A DNA stretch of 64,000 nt. It comes from an uncultured Acidobacteriaceae bacterium (lineage in GTDB: Bacteria; Acidobacteriota; Terriglobia; Terriglobales; Acidobacteriaceae). The DNA is taken from positions 30,958 through 94,957 of the forward strand of contig CAIWFH010000110.1 in NCBI GenBank assembly GCA_903911925.1, written 5' to 3'. This document shows positions 1 through 8,134 of this stretch, piece after piece; position 1 is the first letter of the stretch, and each line of letters begins with the position of its first letter. The translations under genes were made by a program, and so were the position numbers. The notes below the pieces were generated by a model, which saw only the letters and a list, made by a program, of their open reading frames with translations, was not told where the DNA came from and did not search any database.

Positions 1-2
1 AG

Positions 3-224
3 TGGTATCCGGCGCTGGCCGAGATGCGGCTGGGGACATTCAGCGTGACGGCCATCGATGTTTCGGCGAACGACTCGGCGGCTTATGTGCGGGTGACGGT
101 GAGCTTCCATGCCGATGGTTGCGAGCCGTGGATTACCGCAGGCGTGAGCAGCGATTTGAACCAGGCGGCGCTGATGGCCATTGTGGATGGGTTCCACTAT
201 TGGCTGTTGAAGAACGCCGACTAG
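3..224 (+). CDS. C-terminal end of a LeuA/CimA-type synthase (partial)
   Basis: The gene enters from the left edge; only the last 73 or so residues are visible, read in frame from base 3. The segment begins WYPALAEMRLG and contains WITAGVSSDLNQAALMAIVDG. This resembles the C-terminal allosteric/dimerisation domain of 2-isopropylmalate synthase and citramalate synthase, where a W-T-x-GVS motif is followed by a helix with A-L-x-A-I-V-D. Such enzymes condense acetyl-CoA with a 2-oxo acid in leucine or isoleucine synthesis, and this domain senses the end product. The catalytic TIM barrel lies outside the window, so leuA and cimA cannot be separated; citramalate synthase is my slight preference. 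Confidence 0.6.
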   Translation, partial: WYPALAEMRLGTFSVTAIDVSANDSAAYVRVTVSFHADGCEPWITAGVSSDLNQAALMAIVDGFHYWLLKNAD

Positions 225-288
225 CGCAGCAGCGAATTTTGGATTTCAGACGGACATTGACGGCCGGCAAGGCCCACAGGAAGTACTG

Positions 289-349
289 CAGGGGCTAAAG
301 CCCTCAATGATATTGCTTCGATTTACGGCACGACTGAAGTCGTGCCCTG
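289..349. repeat. Interspersed two-part palindromic repeat
   Basis: This intergenic element has two small palindromes: GGGGCTAAAGCCC at about 291-303 and GGCACGACTGAAGTCGTGCC at about 327-346. The same two-part arrangement, in the same order, recurs inside the scpA coding region at 14821-14879. The rest of the 225-447 spacer shows no gene. I read it as a REP-like element typical of this genome; there is no evidence for its function. Confidence 0.6.
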
Positions 350-447
350 ACACTTCGTGCGACTCCGAATAAGTTGCTGCGTGAGCTCCGAAGTCGTGCC
401 CAGTCACAAGGCAAAAACTTCGCCGGCAAGCTTTGGCGGCCGAGCCG

Positions 448-672
448 TCAGCGCTCTTTGTTGTAGAGGAGGTCGCGGATGGCGCGGCGGCGCTCGGCGT
501 TTGCTTCGCTCTCGGCCTTGCGTTCGACAGCGTCCAGTTGGGGCTTGGCGGTGGAGTCTTCGACGACCTCGGGGACGCTGCACGCGGGACATCGATTGGC
601 GAATCCGGGCTTGTCGGGCTTGAGCTCGAACTCCTCAGAGCAGACTACGCAGGTTCTAATCGGAAAAGCCAT
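448..672 (-). CDS. Small zinc-ribbon protein, 74 aa, unknown role
   Basis: The protein begins MAFPIRTCVVCSEEF. It carries C-V-V-C near the N-terminus and C-P-A-C after about 20 residues (RCPACSVPE), the spacing of a four-cysteine zinc ribbon. The remaining half is charged and probably helical, ending in RRRAIRDLLYNKER. I chose the ATG at 672; an open frame extends upstream to 810 but crosses an interspersed repeat region and looks non-coding. It is a single gene, with rluB further upstream on the same strand across a repeat-filled spacer. Zinc-ribbon proteins of this size often bind nucleic acid or ribosomes, but nothing here fixes a role. Confidence 0.6.
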   Translation of the reverse strand: MAFPIRTCVVCSEEFELKPDKPGFANRCPACSVPEVVEDSTAKPQLDAVERKAESEANAERRRAIRDLLYNKER

Positions 673-804
673 AACAATCAATGATAACGCGGGTGAATCG
701 CGTTGTGAACCGGCGCGGGAGGCGCTGTCCCATTGCTTAAAACGGTATCTTTTCTTCTTTTTGCGAATTTGCGAGGCGGGTAAGGTTGGGAGGTGTGGGT
801 TCCC

Positions 805-839
805 ACCCATTTCGCGATGAGGCTGCGGAATGGATGGGG
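805..839. repeat. REP-like hairpin (CCCATTTCGC type)
   Basis: The CCCATTTCGC arm pairs imperfectly with GCGGAATGG-ATGGG across a short loop, and GGGGCAC follows directly. A related hairpin stands at 36206-36241. The 673-998 spacer between the zinc-ribbon gene and rluB holds only this and the next hairpin; I see no gene in it. Confidence 0.5.
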
Positions 840-902
840 CACTGGGCTTTGGTGGAACTGCCCGGCATTCCGATGAATGGGGCTGATCGAGAGTTGTGGT
901 TT

Positions 903-928
903 CCCAGGTCTGAAAATCCAGACCTGGG
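903..928. repeat. Perfect 10-bp hairpin repeat
   Basis: CCCAGGTCTG (903-912) and CAGACCTGGG (919-928) are perfect inverted repeats around a 6-nt loop, followed by GGCACCC as in the neighbouring hairpin. It lies about 70 bases beyond the rluB stop codon and could end rluB transcription, but it has no T-run. It looks more like a member of an interspersed hairpin family. Confidence 0.5.
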
Positions 929-998
929 GCACCCGGCTTTCGTGGAACCGTAGGGTTTCTCCAGGCTCGGCTACTTTGGAGCTATAGGAGGCTCATGG

Positions 999-3401
999 CT
1001 AGCCGCGCTTTTTGCCGCCGGGGTAGCCACTGCGTTTGGGGCCGGAACCGGAGGACTTGCCCTTGAAACCGGAGCCGGAGGGTTTGCCTTTGAAGCCGGA
1101 TTTGGAGAATCCGCCGGGCTTGGAGTGGCCACCGCCCGAGGCTGGCTTGCCGGAACCGCCGTAGCGGGTCTTGGGCTTCCAGCCGGTGTCGTTGTTTCTG
1201 CGCTCAGGGCGAGGGCTGTCGCTGCGCGGTCCGGCGGGTGGGCGGGGCGTAAACGAGCCTTCGCCTGTGTCGCGGCGGAAGGGACGCTTGGGGCTGGCGG
1301 ACGGGCGGTAGGGAGCTCCGGTTCTGCTGTCGAAGGTTCCCTTGGGCGCCGCGCTATAGGGGCGGGTTGGGCCGGGCTTGCCTGGTTTGCTGCTGGGCCT
1401 TGCTCCGCCGGCGCGGGGTTTGCCGCTGCTGGTGGTAAATGGCCGTGCGAGGCCGCCTTCGCTGCGAAATGGGCGGCCGGCGGCAGGACGGTCTGAAGAC
1501 GGACGATCAGACCTTGGGCGCGACGCACTGGGCCGGTCAGAAGGCGGACGCTCGGGCCTTGGACGGCTTGGCGCCGGGCGATCCGAGTAAGACCGGGGTG
1601 AGCCGGTGCGCGGTGCGCTGGAGCGCGATGGGGTTGGGCGGTCGTAGTTTGGCACCTCCTCAATGTGGAGGTTCGGCGGCTTGATTGGCCCAAGGTCGTC
1701 GTAACTGTCAGGAGTCTCGCGGCGCGGCGCAGCTGGGCGCCTGGAAGCGGACCGGTCGCTGCCTGGACCGGATTTGTTCCAAGCCGGCTTGGCGCCAAAG
1801 GTGCGGCCTGTGCCGGTTCTGCCTGCGGGCGGGCCGCCTGGGCGGGAGCGGTCAGAGAACGGACGGCTGGGGCGCGGACGGTCTGAATCGGGACGGCCTT
1901 CGCCGGTTTCTCCTGCCGCAAAGCGGGCCGGGGGACGCGCGGGGCGGTCGTCTTTCTTCCATCCCGGGCTAGGAGGGCGCGGCGTGAACGAGCCGGGTGC
2001 CCGATCACGCTGGAAGGGAGGCTTGGCCGGGCCGCCGGGGCTGAATTTTGCGGCTCCGTATCTGGCCGGGCCTGCCGAAGGAGCGCGGCGGGGACGTTCG
2101 GCGCTGCTGCCTGCCGCAGGACGGAAGGGCTTGGCCCCGCCGGTACCGAAGGTCTTTTTGGGGCGGAAGTCAGAGGGGCGCTCGGCAGACGCAGAGCGGT
2201 CTTCAAATGGCTTGGGCGTGAAGGGCTTGGCCGGGCGCGGATGCGATGTGGGCTTGGGCACCACGGTGGGCAGGCCGGCGGCATCCATCGCGTTGCGGCG
2301 GCGGACTTCTTTGGACTTCGGCGTGCGCGCCTTGCCTTCAGCGGCCCTTCTCAGGGCATCAAGCTCTGAAGGCTGCAGTTCGCGCAGGTTGCCGGGTTCC
2401 TGGTCAAGAACCAGCGGGCCGTAGCCTACGCGGCGAATCTTCTCAACAAAGTGGCCGACCTCCTCAAACATCTTGCGGAGTTCGCGGTTGCGGCCTTCAA
2501 TAAGAACCACTTCGTACCAGGGGTTGTCGCCCTGGCGGACCTGGCGAATGCGAGCCGGAGAGGTGCGGACCTGGCCGGAGCCGGGCTTGCCGCGCTCAAT
2601 GGAAACGCCGGCGCGCAGAATGTCGAGTTCGGCCTCAGTGGGCTGGCCCGCGACCTTGACGAGGTATGTTTTCTCGACGCCCGAAGAGGCCTTGGTGAGG
2701 CGGTTAGCGAGGTCGCCGTCGTTGGTGACCAGCAGGAGGCCTTCGCTCATGTAGTCGAGGCGGCCGACAGGATAGAGCCGCTCTTTCAACTTGTCAAAGA
2801 ACTGCATCACCGTGGGCCGGCCCTCGGGGTCCTTGACCGTGGTGACAAAGCCTTTTGGCTTGTTGAGGATGAAGTAGCGCAGGCGCTCGGCGCCTTGCAG
2901 CAGCTTGCCGTCGACGCGGATGTGGTCGCGACCGGCATCGGCCTTGGTGCCCAACTCGGTAACCACTTTGCCATTGACCTGGACGCGGCCCTGCTCGATC
3001 ATGGCTTCGGCGCTGCGGCGGCTGGCGACTCCGGCGGCGGCGAGGATCTTCTGCAGGCGCTCAAGCTTGGCCGGGGGGCGGGGCGCGGGCTTGAAGTCGG
3101 GATCTGCTTCGTCTTCATCTTCAGGCTCTTCTTCTTCAGCCTCAGGCTCCCCTTCGGACCCTTCTTTAAAGTTGGCTTCGGGGTCTACTTCGGAATCTTC
3201 TTCGGATTCAGGGTCTACTTCAGATGCGGCTTCAGACTCGTTCTCAGCCAGCTCTTCTGCAAAAATCACGGCTTCCAGTTCGGTGCCGGTTCCGGGCGCG
3301 GGGCCGTCCACTACGGTTGGCTCGGTTTCAACGGCTGGCGCGGATTCCACTTCAGCAGCGATCTGGTCTTGATTCAGGGCTTTCTTCTTTTTAGCGGTCA
3401 T
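999..3401 (-). CDS. rluB: 23S rRNA pseudouridine synthase, RluB/RsuA family, with long disordered tail
   Basis: The enzyme isomerises a uridine in 23S rRNA to pseudouridine. Residues 1-110 form a very acidic linker (Glu/Asp-rich). An S4 RNA-binding domain follows at about 112-160 (LERLQKILAAAGVASRRSAE), then the RsuA-type catalytic domain with the PVGRLD motif, whose catalytic Asp is about residue 216. From about residue 370 to the end (800 aa) the chain is low complexity, rich in Arg, Pro, Ser and Gly (repeated DRP, SRP and RPF motifs), ending in Lys/Gly-rich GFKGKSSG-type repeats. I chose the ATG at 3401 (MTAKKKKALN); an in-frame ATG 102 bases upstream has no ribosome site. Family members are usually 250-300 aa, so most of this protein is extension. 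It follows scpB on the same strand. Confidence 0.85.
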   Translation of the reverse strand: MTAKKKKALNQDQIAAEVESAPAVETEPTVVDGPAPGTGTELEAVIFAEELAENESEAASEVDPESEEDSEVDPEANFKEGSEGEPEAEEEEPEDEDEADPDFKPAPRPPAKLERLQKILAAAGVASRRSAEAMIEQGRVQVNGKVVTELGTKADAGRDHIRVDGKLLQGAERLRYFILNKPKGFVTTVKDPEGRPTVMQFFDKLKERLYPVGRLDYMSEGLLLVTNDGDLANRLTKASSGVEKTYLVKVAGQPTEAELDILRAGVSIERGKPGSGQVRTSPARIRQVRQGDNPWYEVVLIEGRNRELRKMFEEVGHFVEKIRRVGYGPLVLDQEPGNLRELQPSELDALRRAAEGKARTPKSKEVRRRNAMDAAGLPTVVPKPTSHPRPAKPFTPKPFEDRSASAERPSDFRPKKTFGTGGAKPFRPAAGSSAERPRRAPSAGPARYGAAKFSPGGPAKPPFQRDRAPGSFTPRPPSPGWKKDDRPARPPARFAAGETGEGRPDSDRPRPSRPFSDRSRPGGPPAGRTGTGRTFGAKPAWNKSGPGSDRSASRRPAAPRRETPDSYDDLGPIKPPNLHIEEVPNYDRPTPSRSSAPRTGSPRSYSDRPAPSRPRPERPPSDRPSASRPRSDRPSSDRPAAGRPFRSEGGLARPFTTSSGKPRAGGARPSSKPGKPGPTRPYSAAPKGTFDSRTGAPYRPSASPKRPFRRDTGEGSFTPRPPAGPRSDSPRPERRNNDTGWKPKTRYGGSGKPASGGGHSKPGGFSKSGFKGKPSGSGFKGKSSGSGPKRSGYPGGKKRG

Positions 3402-3604
3402 GCGGGAACTTCTCAATTTCTGCCTGCTCAATTGGGAATGGCGCAGCAGGCGCGGCTTCTGCGGGGTGGGCTCCGCTGGGGTTGCCGCCGATAGCGGTTT
3501 CACAATAGCTGCAATTCAAAACCACCGGTCTCAAAAGGCACTTTTCCTTAAGAAAATGCGGTCTGGCAAGGTGGCAGAAAGGGCACGCGAATTGTGGAAC
3601 CGCC

Positions 3605-4645
3605 CTATTGGGCGGGGTCGGGACTGACAGCCGTCACGGCTGGCATTTCGGCGGACTCCGGCACTGCGCCGGGGTCCGGTTGGTCTATCGGCGGTTCACC
3701 GCCATTCTGGTCAAACTCTAGCGCGGGGTTGGTGTCTGGCATCGACTCCGCGATCTCGGTGGATTCTGACTGCGAGGCAAATTCCGGCTCGTCGAGTTCG
3801 ATGGCGGCCATTTTTTCGAACTCTTCCATCGAGGGCAGTTCGGTAACGTCTTTCAGGCCAAAGCGAAGCAGGAACTCGCGGGTGGTTTTGTAGAGAATGG
3901 GGCGGCCGATGACCTGCTTGCGGCCGGCGGTTGCAATGAGCTTGCGGGCCAGCAGAGACCCGAAAACTCCGGACGAATCCACGCCGCGGATTTCGTTGAC
4001 TTCAGGCGCGGTGACCGGCTGCTTGTAGGCGACCACGGCCAGCGTTTCAAGCGCGGGCAGAGAGAGCCTGAGCGGCGGCTTGAGGCTTTTTACGAAAGAG
4101 CGGACCGCGTCGTGATATTCGGGCTTGGTGGCGACGCGAAAGCCTCCGGCAATTTCGCGAATCTCAATGCCGCGGCTGTCGGCGGCATACTCGGCAATGA
4201 GTTCGTCAAGCATTTTGCGAATAACGGCGCGGGCCTCGCGGTCGCGCAGTCGCGCCAGGCGGCGGGCTTCGGCTTCTTCGCCAGGTGTCGTTTCGGCTGC
4301 GGACTCATCGTCCGTTTCGCCTTCCAGTTCCGGCGCGGAATCGATTTCCGCTTCGATCGGCTGTTCATCTGCTCTAGGGCTGGACTCGGCTTCAAGTTCA
4401 GCCGCGGCAACTTTGGCTTCAATCACCAGTTCTTCGGCGGCGGGTACCCCGTCCAGTTCGACGAATTCCACGTTGATAAGGGGCAGGGGCTCGGCTGCAG
4501 CCTCTTCAGAGGCTTCGAGCGCAGACGCGGCTTGCTGCGCCTTCCACTCGAGGGCGTCGGCGGCGAAAAGGACGGCGAGCTGGGCCAGGGTGACCGGCTC
4601 CTCCGCGGCGTAGATGACAGCTTCAAGCTTGGCTTTAAGGCTCAT
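3605..4645 (-). CDS. scpB: Segregation and condensation protein B
   Basis: ScpB dimers join ScpA and SMC in the bacterial condensin that compacts and segregates the chromosome. The first winged helix starts at MSLKAKLEAVIYAAEEPVTLAQLA and resumes at about residue 136 (REARAVIRKMLDELIAEY, then GIEIREIAGGFRVATKPEY). The second winged helix is clear (LSLPALETLAVVAYKQPVTAPEVNEIRGVDSSG). Between the two parts of the first domain is an acidic insertion of about 95 residues (38-135), unusual for the family, and the C-terminus adds about 70 acidic residues. At 346 aa it is much longer than the usual 180-200. rluB lies downstream on the same strand, 203 bases away. Its usual partner scpA is not adjacent but lies 9 kb away. 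Confidence 0.9.
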   Translation of the reverse strand: MSLKAKLEAVIYAAEEPVTLAQLAVLFAADALEWKAQQAASALEASEEAAAEPLPLINVEFVELDGVPAAEELVIEAKVAAAELEAESSPRADEQPIEAEIDSAPELEGETDDESAAETTPGEEAEARRLARLRDREARAVIRKMLDELIAEYAADSRGIEIREIAGGFRVATKPEYHDAVRSFVKSLKPPLRLSLPALETLAVVAYKQPVTAPEVNEIRGVDSSGVFGSLLARKLIATAGRKQVIGRPILYKTTREFLLRFGLKDVTELPSMEEFEKMAAIELDEPEFASQSESTEIAESMPDTNPALEFDQNGGEPPIDQPDPGAVPESAEMPAVTAVSPDPAQ

Positions 4646-5004
4646 TCTGCAATAGGTACCTCAAGTATGGTACCGGAAGTGGGGCGGCAATGCGCGACCT
4701 TACGCCGTTCCCTTTCAGCAAAGGCGGAAAAGTGCGCCCTGAAGCACCTCGGGAAGTGCCGGATGCGAGGCTGGCCGGGACTTCAGGCCAACCGAGGTTC
4801 ATTCGCTCGAGTAACGCCGGGTTCGGGGTATCAAAGTAACCGGAATGACGATTCTACTTATCAAAATATTTGATAGCCTTAAACACGCCGCACCGGAACT
4901 GTATAAGAATGAACGTTATTGGGTGGTTCCGCGTCCCTATGAGTACAAGCCAACCTGCTTCCGGGCCCCACCGGCAAAATTCCTCATCGATGCAAGGAGA
5001 AGCG
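4646..5004. other. 359-base spacer, left end of the 9-kb insertion
   Basis: This is the divergent spacer between scpB (minus) and the gene at 5005 (plus). It must hold promoters for both. I see no convincing -35/-10 pair. A short inverted GGTAC pair (GGTACC around 4656 and 4670) lies just upstream of scpB. The end near 4860-4920 is AT-rich. No repeat matching the other junction near 13776-13786 was seen by eye. Confidence 0.4.
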
Positions 5005-5670
5005 ATGAGCACAGTCGCACGCGTCCACAACCAGCCATCCCAGTGGCAAATCACCGTTGCAGCCGAAGGTATCGCCGCCGCGCAGTTTGCACGCTGCGGG
5101 TTCGACGTGTCGATTCAGTCCGGGCGGGACAAACCGTCGTATGACCTGGTTGTCGCCAAGGCGGGTCAACTATTGAGGGTTCTTGTAAATGGCAGCCAGG
5201 ACGGCAGTTGGGACTTGACCCACGCCTACCTGAGGAGGACGGCAGGCCTGACCGCCAACAAGGCGAACTGCCAATGGGCTATTAATCAATGGCTGAATCA
5301 CCGCGGCTCGCATGTGGTGTGCTGCCTGGTTCAGTTTCAAGGAACTTCAATGGAAGACTTGCCTCGCATTTATCTTGCATCGCCCCACGAGATAGCCCAC
5401 AGGCTGCGTGAGACAGCAGAACGGCTGTGCGAGTCGACTCTCTATGAAAAGTACGAGTGGGCGCCCGACGGCGAGGGCGCTCCAACAATCAAATGGCTAC
5501 CGTCAAGCTGGGTGTTTTCAGGCCAGCGAATTCAGGAATTGCTAGAGATGGGGAAAACAGCAGCGCCCAAGCCGACATCGCTTCAAAAAGCGAAGTCGAG
5601 TGTCGAAGATTGGCCCGCTGCCGAGGATTCAATCCTCAACAGCGAGGAAGAGTTCGTTCGTACCGCTTGA
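5005..5670 (+). CDS. PD-(D/E)XK-like protein, copy 1 (probably inactive site)
   Basis: This 221-aa protein aligns over its whole length with the product of 9139-9807. The first 70 residues resemble the small PD-(D/E)XK endonuclease family related to Pfam PF11645: an AEGIAAAQFARCGFDV helix (Glu21), YDLVV (Asp47), then a beta strand where the family usually reads V-x-V-K. Here the strand reads LRVLVNGS, so the expected lysine is Asn62, while copy 2 keeps Lys62. The middle contains NQWLNHRGSHVVCCLVQF and DLPRIYLASPHEIAHRLRE, both conserved between the copies. The start ATG at 5005 has AAGGAGA four bases upstream, a layout shared with copy 2. The gene converges on pit1. Its role is unknown. Confidence 0.6.
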   Translation: MSTVARVHNQPSQWQITVAAEGIAAAQFARCGFDVSIQSGRDKPSYDLVVAKAGQLLRVLVNGSQDGSWDLTHAYLRRTAGLTANKANCQWAINQWLNHRGSHVVCCLVQFQGTSMEDLPRIYLASPHEIAHRLRETAERLCESTLYEKYEWAPDGEGAPTIKWLPSSWVFSGQRIQELLEMGKTAAPKPTSLQKAKSSVEDWPAAEDSILNSEEEFVRTA

Positions 5671-5731
5671 ACTCGGCGCTCCGGCGACAGGCCTTGAAAT
5701 GCGTCCGAGAGCCCGTCTAGCGAGAGTCCGT

Positions 5732-7654
5732 CTAGTTAGTCACCTGGCGGAAGAGCCAGAAGAGCGAGCCGGAGAGCAGCGCCGCCGCAGGCAACGTAAG
5801 AACCCAGGCCATGGCGATGTTGCGGATGGTGGCGAGCTGCAGTCCGCTGCCGTTCGCAGCCATGGTTCCAGCCACGCCGGAACTGAGCACGTGGGTGGTT
5901 GAGACCGGCAAACCGAAGTTGTCCGCGGCCGAGATGGTGCACATGGCTACCAGTTCGGCGCAGGCTCCCTGGGCGTAGGTCAGATGCTCCTTGCCGATCT
6001 TCTCGCCAACGGTTACAACAATGCGCTTCCAGCCCACCATGGTACCCATGCCCAGCGCCAGGGCCACCGCAACTTTTACCCACGGTGGAATGAACTTGGT
6101 TGCCTTGTCCACTGTGGCTTTGTAAGTGCCCAGGGACTTGTTGTCATCGGCACTGAAGACAGGCTGCTGTCCCTTCTTCAGCAGCGCGGCATCGTTCTTC
6201 TGCATCAGGCGGATGGCTTCGCTGGCCACGTACATATCGTTGCGGACGTTGGCCTGCTTGTTGGCCGGAACTGACTTGTACTGCTTGTAGACGGCCACGT
6301 CGCCTTCAAGATCCTTGACCAGTTCTCTCAGAGCCAGCAGCGTGTCGGGCTCGATCTGCTTGGTGCGAATATAGTTGGTGACCTGGCCGCGGGCATCTTC
6401 GCCCAGGATGCCGCTCTTGTCGATGTGCTGGTCGAGGACGTGCCCCGCCTGTTCAGAGGCGGCAATGAAGGCTTTGATGTCTTGCCCGGTTACCGCGTGG
6501 TTGAGCGCGTAAGCCGTGGGCACCGTGCCGATGAGGATGAGCATGATCAGTCCCATGCCCTTCTGGCCGTCGTTTGAGCCGTGCGCAAAACTGACGCCCG
6601 AGCAGGTGAAGATGAGCAATCCGCGAATGGGCCACGGCGGAGGAGTGTCGCCTTTGGGCGCAGTAAAGAGCACATCGCCATCGTCAATCACAATCCTGGC
6701 GAACAAGGCAATGGAGTAAAGTCCGGCGATGCCCACCAGGGCCGCGACGAGAACCGTTCCCCAGAGATTGGACTCGAATTGCTTGATGGGCGCCCAGATC
6801 TGCACCAGAGGGCCAAAGAGGCCGAGCACCAGGGGCGCAACAAGGTTGAGCAGCCAGGCTCCAATTACGCCGGTAATCGCGATTGTGGGAACGGCAACCA
6901 GGAGCTTTTTGTAGTTCTGTTGATAGGCAACGGCGAATCCCTTCGCCCATCTGGTCAGGATGACGACTTTGGAGAGCAGCAGCAGCAGGGCCGCCGCGCC
7001 GAAGCCGATCAGAGGCGAGATGAGCAGAACCCTGAAGACCTTAGTGGCCTGCTCCCAGTCAACGCCGGAAGTGCCGGTGTGAACGCTCATGAGCTGGTTT
7101 GCCAGGCCCACGCCGATGATGGACCCGACCATGGTGTGAGAACTGGAAGCCGGGAGGCCGAACCACCATGTGCTGAGGTTCCAGATAATGGCGGCGATGA
7201 GCAGGGCGAAAACCATGGCGAAACCAGCGCCGGCGCTGACCTGGAGAATCAATTCGACCGGCAGCAGCGTGATGATGGCGAAGGCCACCGCTCCGGAAGA
7301 AACGAGAACGCCGCAAAGGTTGCAGAGGCCGGACCAGACCACGGCAATGTTTGGATCGAGCGAGTGGGTATAGATGACCGTGGCCACGGCATTCGCGGTG
7401 TCGTGGAAGCCGTTGACGAATTCGAAGCCGAGCGCGATCAACAGGGCAACAACGAGCAGCAGGTAGGGCCAGAGGCTGGGAATGGTCACCCCGGCAAAGT
7501 CCTTGAAAATGTTGACGCCAATGTAGCCGACGCCGATAGCCAGGGCGGCCATCACGATGCCGCCGCTGATCATGGCGTGCGATTTCTTCATTTTCTTGTC
7601 GAGCAGGGCTGCGGCGGGCGGGCGCGCTTCCAGGGCGATTGCACGATCTGCCAT
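5732..7654 (-). CDS. pit: PiT-family inorganic phosphate transporter, copy 1
   Basis: This inner-membrane transporter takes up phosphate (as metal phosphate) with protons. Both signature repeats are present: GFHDTANAVATVIYTHS in the N-terminal half, and HGSNDGQKGMG and STTHVLSSGVAG further on. A hydrophilic loop of about 130 residues (from roughly GQDIKAFIAASEQAGH to KATKFIPPWVK) precedes the last helices, and the other copy has it too. Copy 1 carries an extra stretch of about 90 residues with several hydrophobic segments (AYQQNYKKLLVAVPT to LYSIALFARIV) that copy 2 lacks, giving 640 versus 551 aa. The start ATG at 7654 (MADRAIALEA) has GGAG upstream; the open frame continues further but without a ribosome site. 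It converges on the PD-(D/E)XK-like gene. Confidence 0.9.
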   Translation of the reverse strand: MADRAIALEARPPAAALLDKKMKKSHAMISGGIVMAALAIGVGYIGVNIFKDFAGVTIPSLWPYLLLVVALLIALGFEFVNGFHDTANAVATVIYTHSLDPNIAVVWSGLCNLCGVLVSSGAVAFAIITLLPVELILQVSAGAGFAMVFALLIAAIIWNLSTWWFGLPASSSHTMVGSIIGVGLANQLMSVHTGTSGVDWEQATKVFRVLLISPLIGFGAAALLLLLSKVVILTRWAKGFAVAYQQNYKKLLVAVPTIAITGVIGAWLLNLVAPLVLGLFGPLVQIWAPIKQFESNLWGTVLVAALVGIAGLYSIALFARIVIDDGDVLFTAPKGDTPPPWPIRGLLIFTCSGVSFAHGSNDGQKGMGLIMLILIGTVPTAYALNHAVTGQDIKAFIAASEQAGHVLDQHIDKSGILGEDARGQVTNYIRTKQIEPDTLLALRELVKDLEGDVAVYKQYKSVPANKQANVRNDMYVASEAIRLMQKNDAALLKKGQQPVFSADDNKSLGTYKATVDKATKFIPPWVKVAVALALGMGTMVGWKRIVVTVGEKIGKEHLTYAQGACAELVAMCTISAADNFGLPVSTTHVLSSGVAGTMAANGSGLQLATIRNIAMAWVLTLPAAALLSGSLFWLFRQVTN

Positions 7655-7919
7655 GTAGAGGCTCCAGAGAGTGAGTTGGTTGGGACGTCCGGCCGCACTG
7701 GGGAAGCAAAAGCTGGACACAGCAATGGATATAGGAGGCAGATGAAAAGGAGATGAAAATCCGCGGGCGGGGATGTTCAATCGGCGATTCTTCGATGAGG
7801 AGCCTTTAATAATCCGGCGTGAGTTTGGTCCCCGGTTTGCAATCTCTAACGGCAGGCAGCCAGAAAATGACGGATAAGCTGCAGAATGCGCGAGTTACAT
7901 TTTGCCGGGGGAGTGTCAA

Positions 7920-7959
7920 GTGAATACCGCAGTAGTCACTTATCAACTGCGGTATTCAC
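7920..7959. promoter_or_regulatory. 14-bp perfect inverted repeat between divergent genes
   Basis: GTGAATACCGCAGT (7920-7933) and ACTGCGGTATTCAC (7946-7959) are perfect inverted repeats with a 12-nt spacer. The site is in the 480-base spacer between pit1 (minus) and the bactofilin gene (plus), 175 bases upstream of the latter. There is no T-run and both neighbours point away, so an operator or a hairpin in a 5' leader is more likely than a terminator. Nothing else in 7655-8134 could be identified. Confidence 0.5.
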
Positions 7960-8134
7960 CTTGGGGCATGGCGGCGGCACGCATGCCCAACGATTCACCC
8001 CAGGGTATTTGAGCGTTGATTGGTCGTAGACCCTTGGTTCAGGTCCAGCTTTAGGCTTTCATTTTCAGGCCGAAGAGTCTGGCAAGTTTTGGAATCATAG
8101 TCCTCGAGGACGGAAAAGGAGTCACCCCGACGCC

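Noticed and set aside
971..2284. A 437-codon open frame on the minus strand overlapping rluB in another frame
   Set aside because: It is Pro/Ala/Arg-rich, has no domain, and mirrors the low-complexity rluB tail; GC-rich repeats keep other frames open.
6581..7756. A 391-codon open frame opposite pit1
   Set aside because: Hydrophilic antisense of a membrane protein, no domain, no ribosome site; pit1 is unmistakable.
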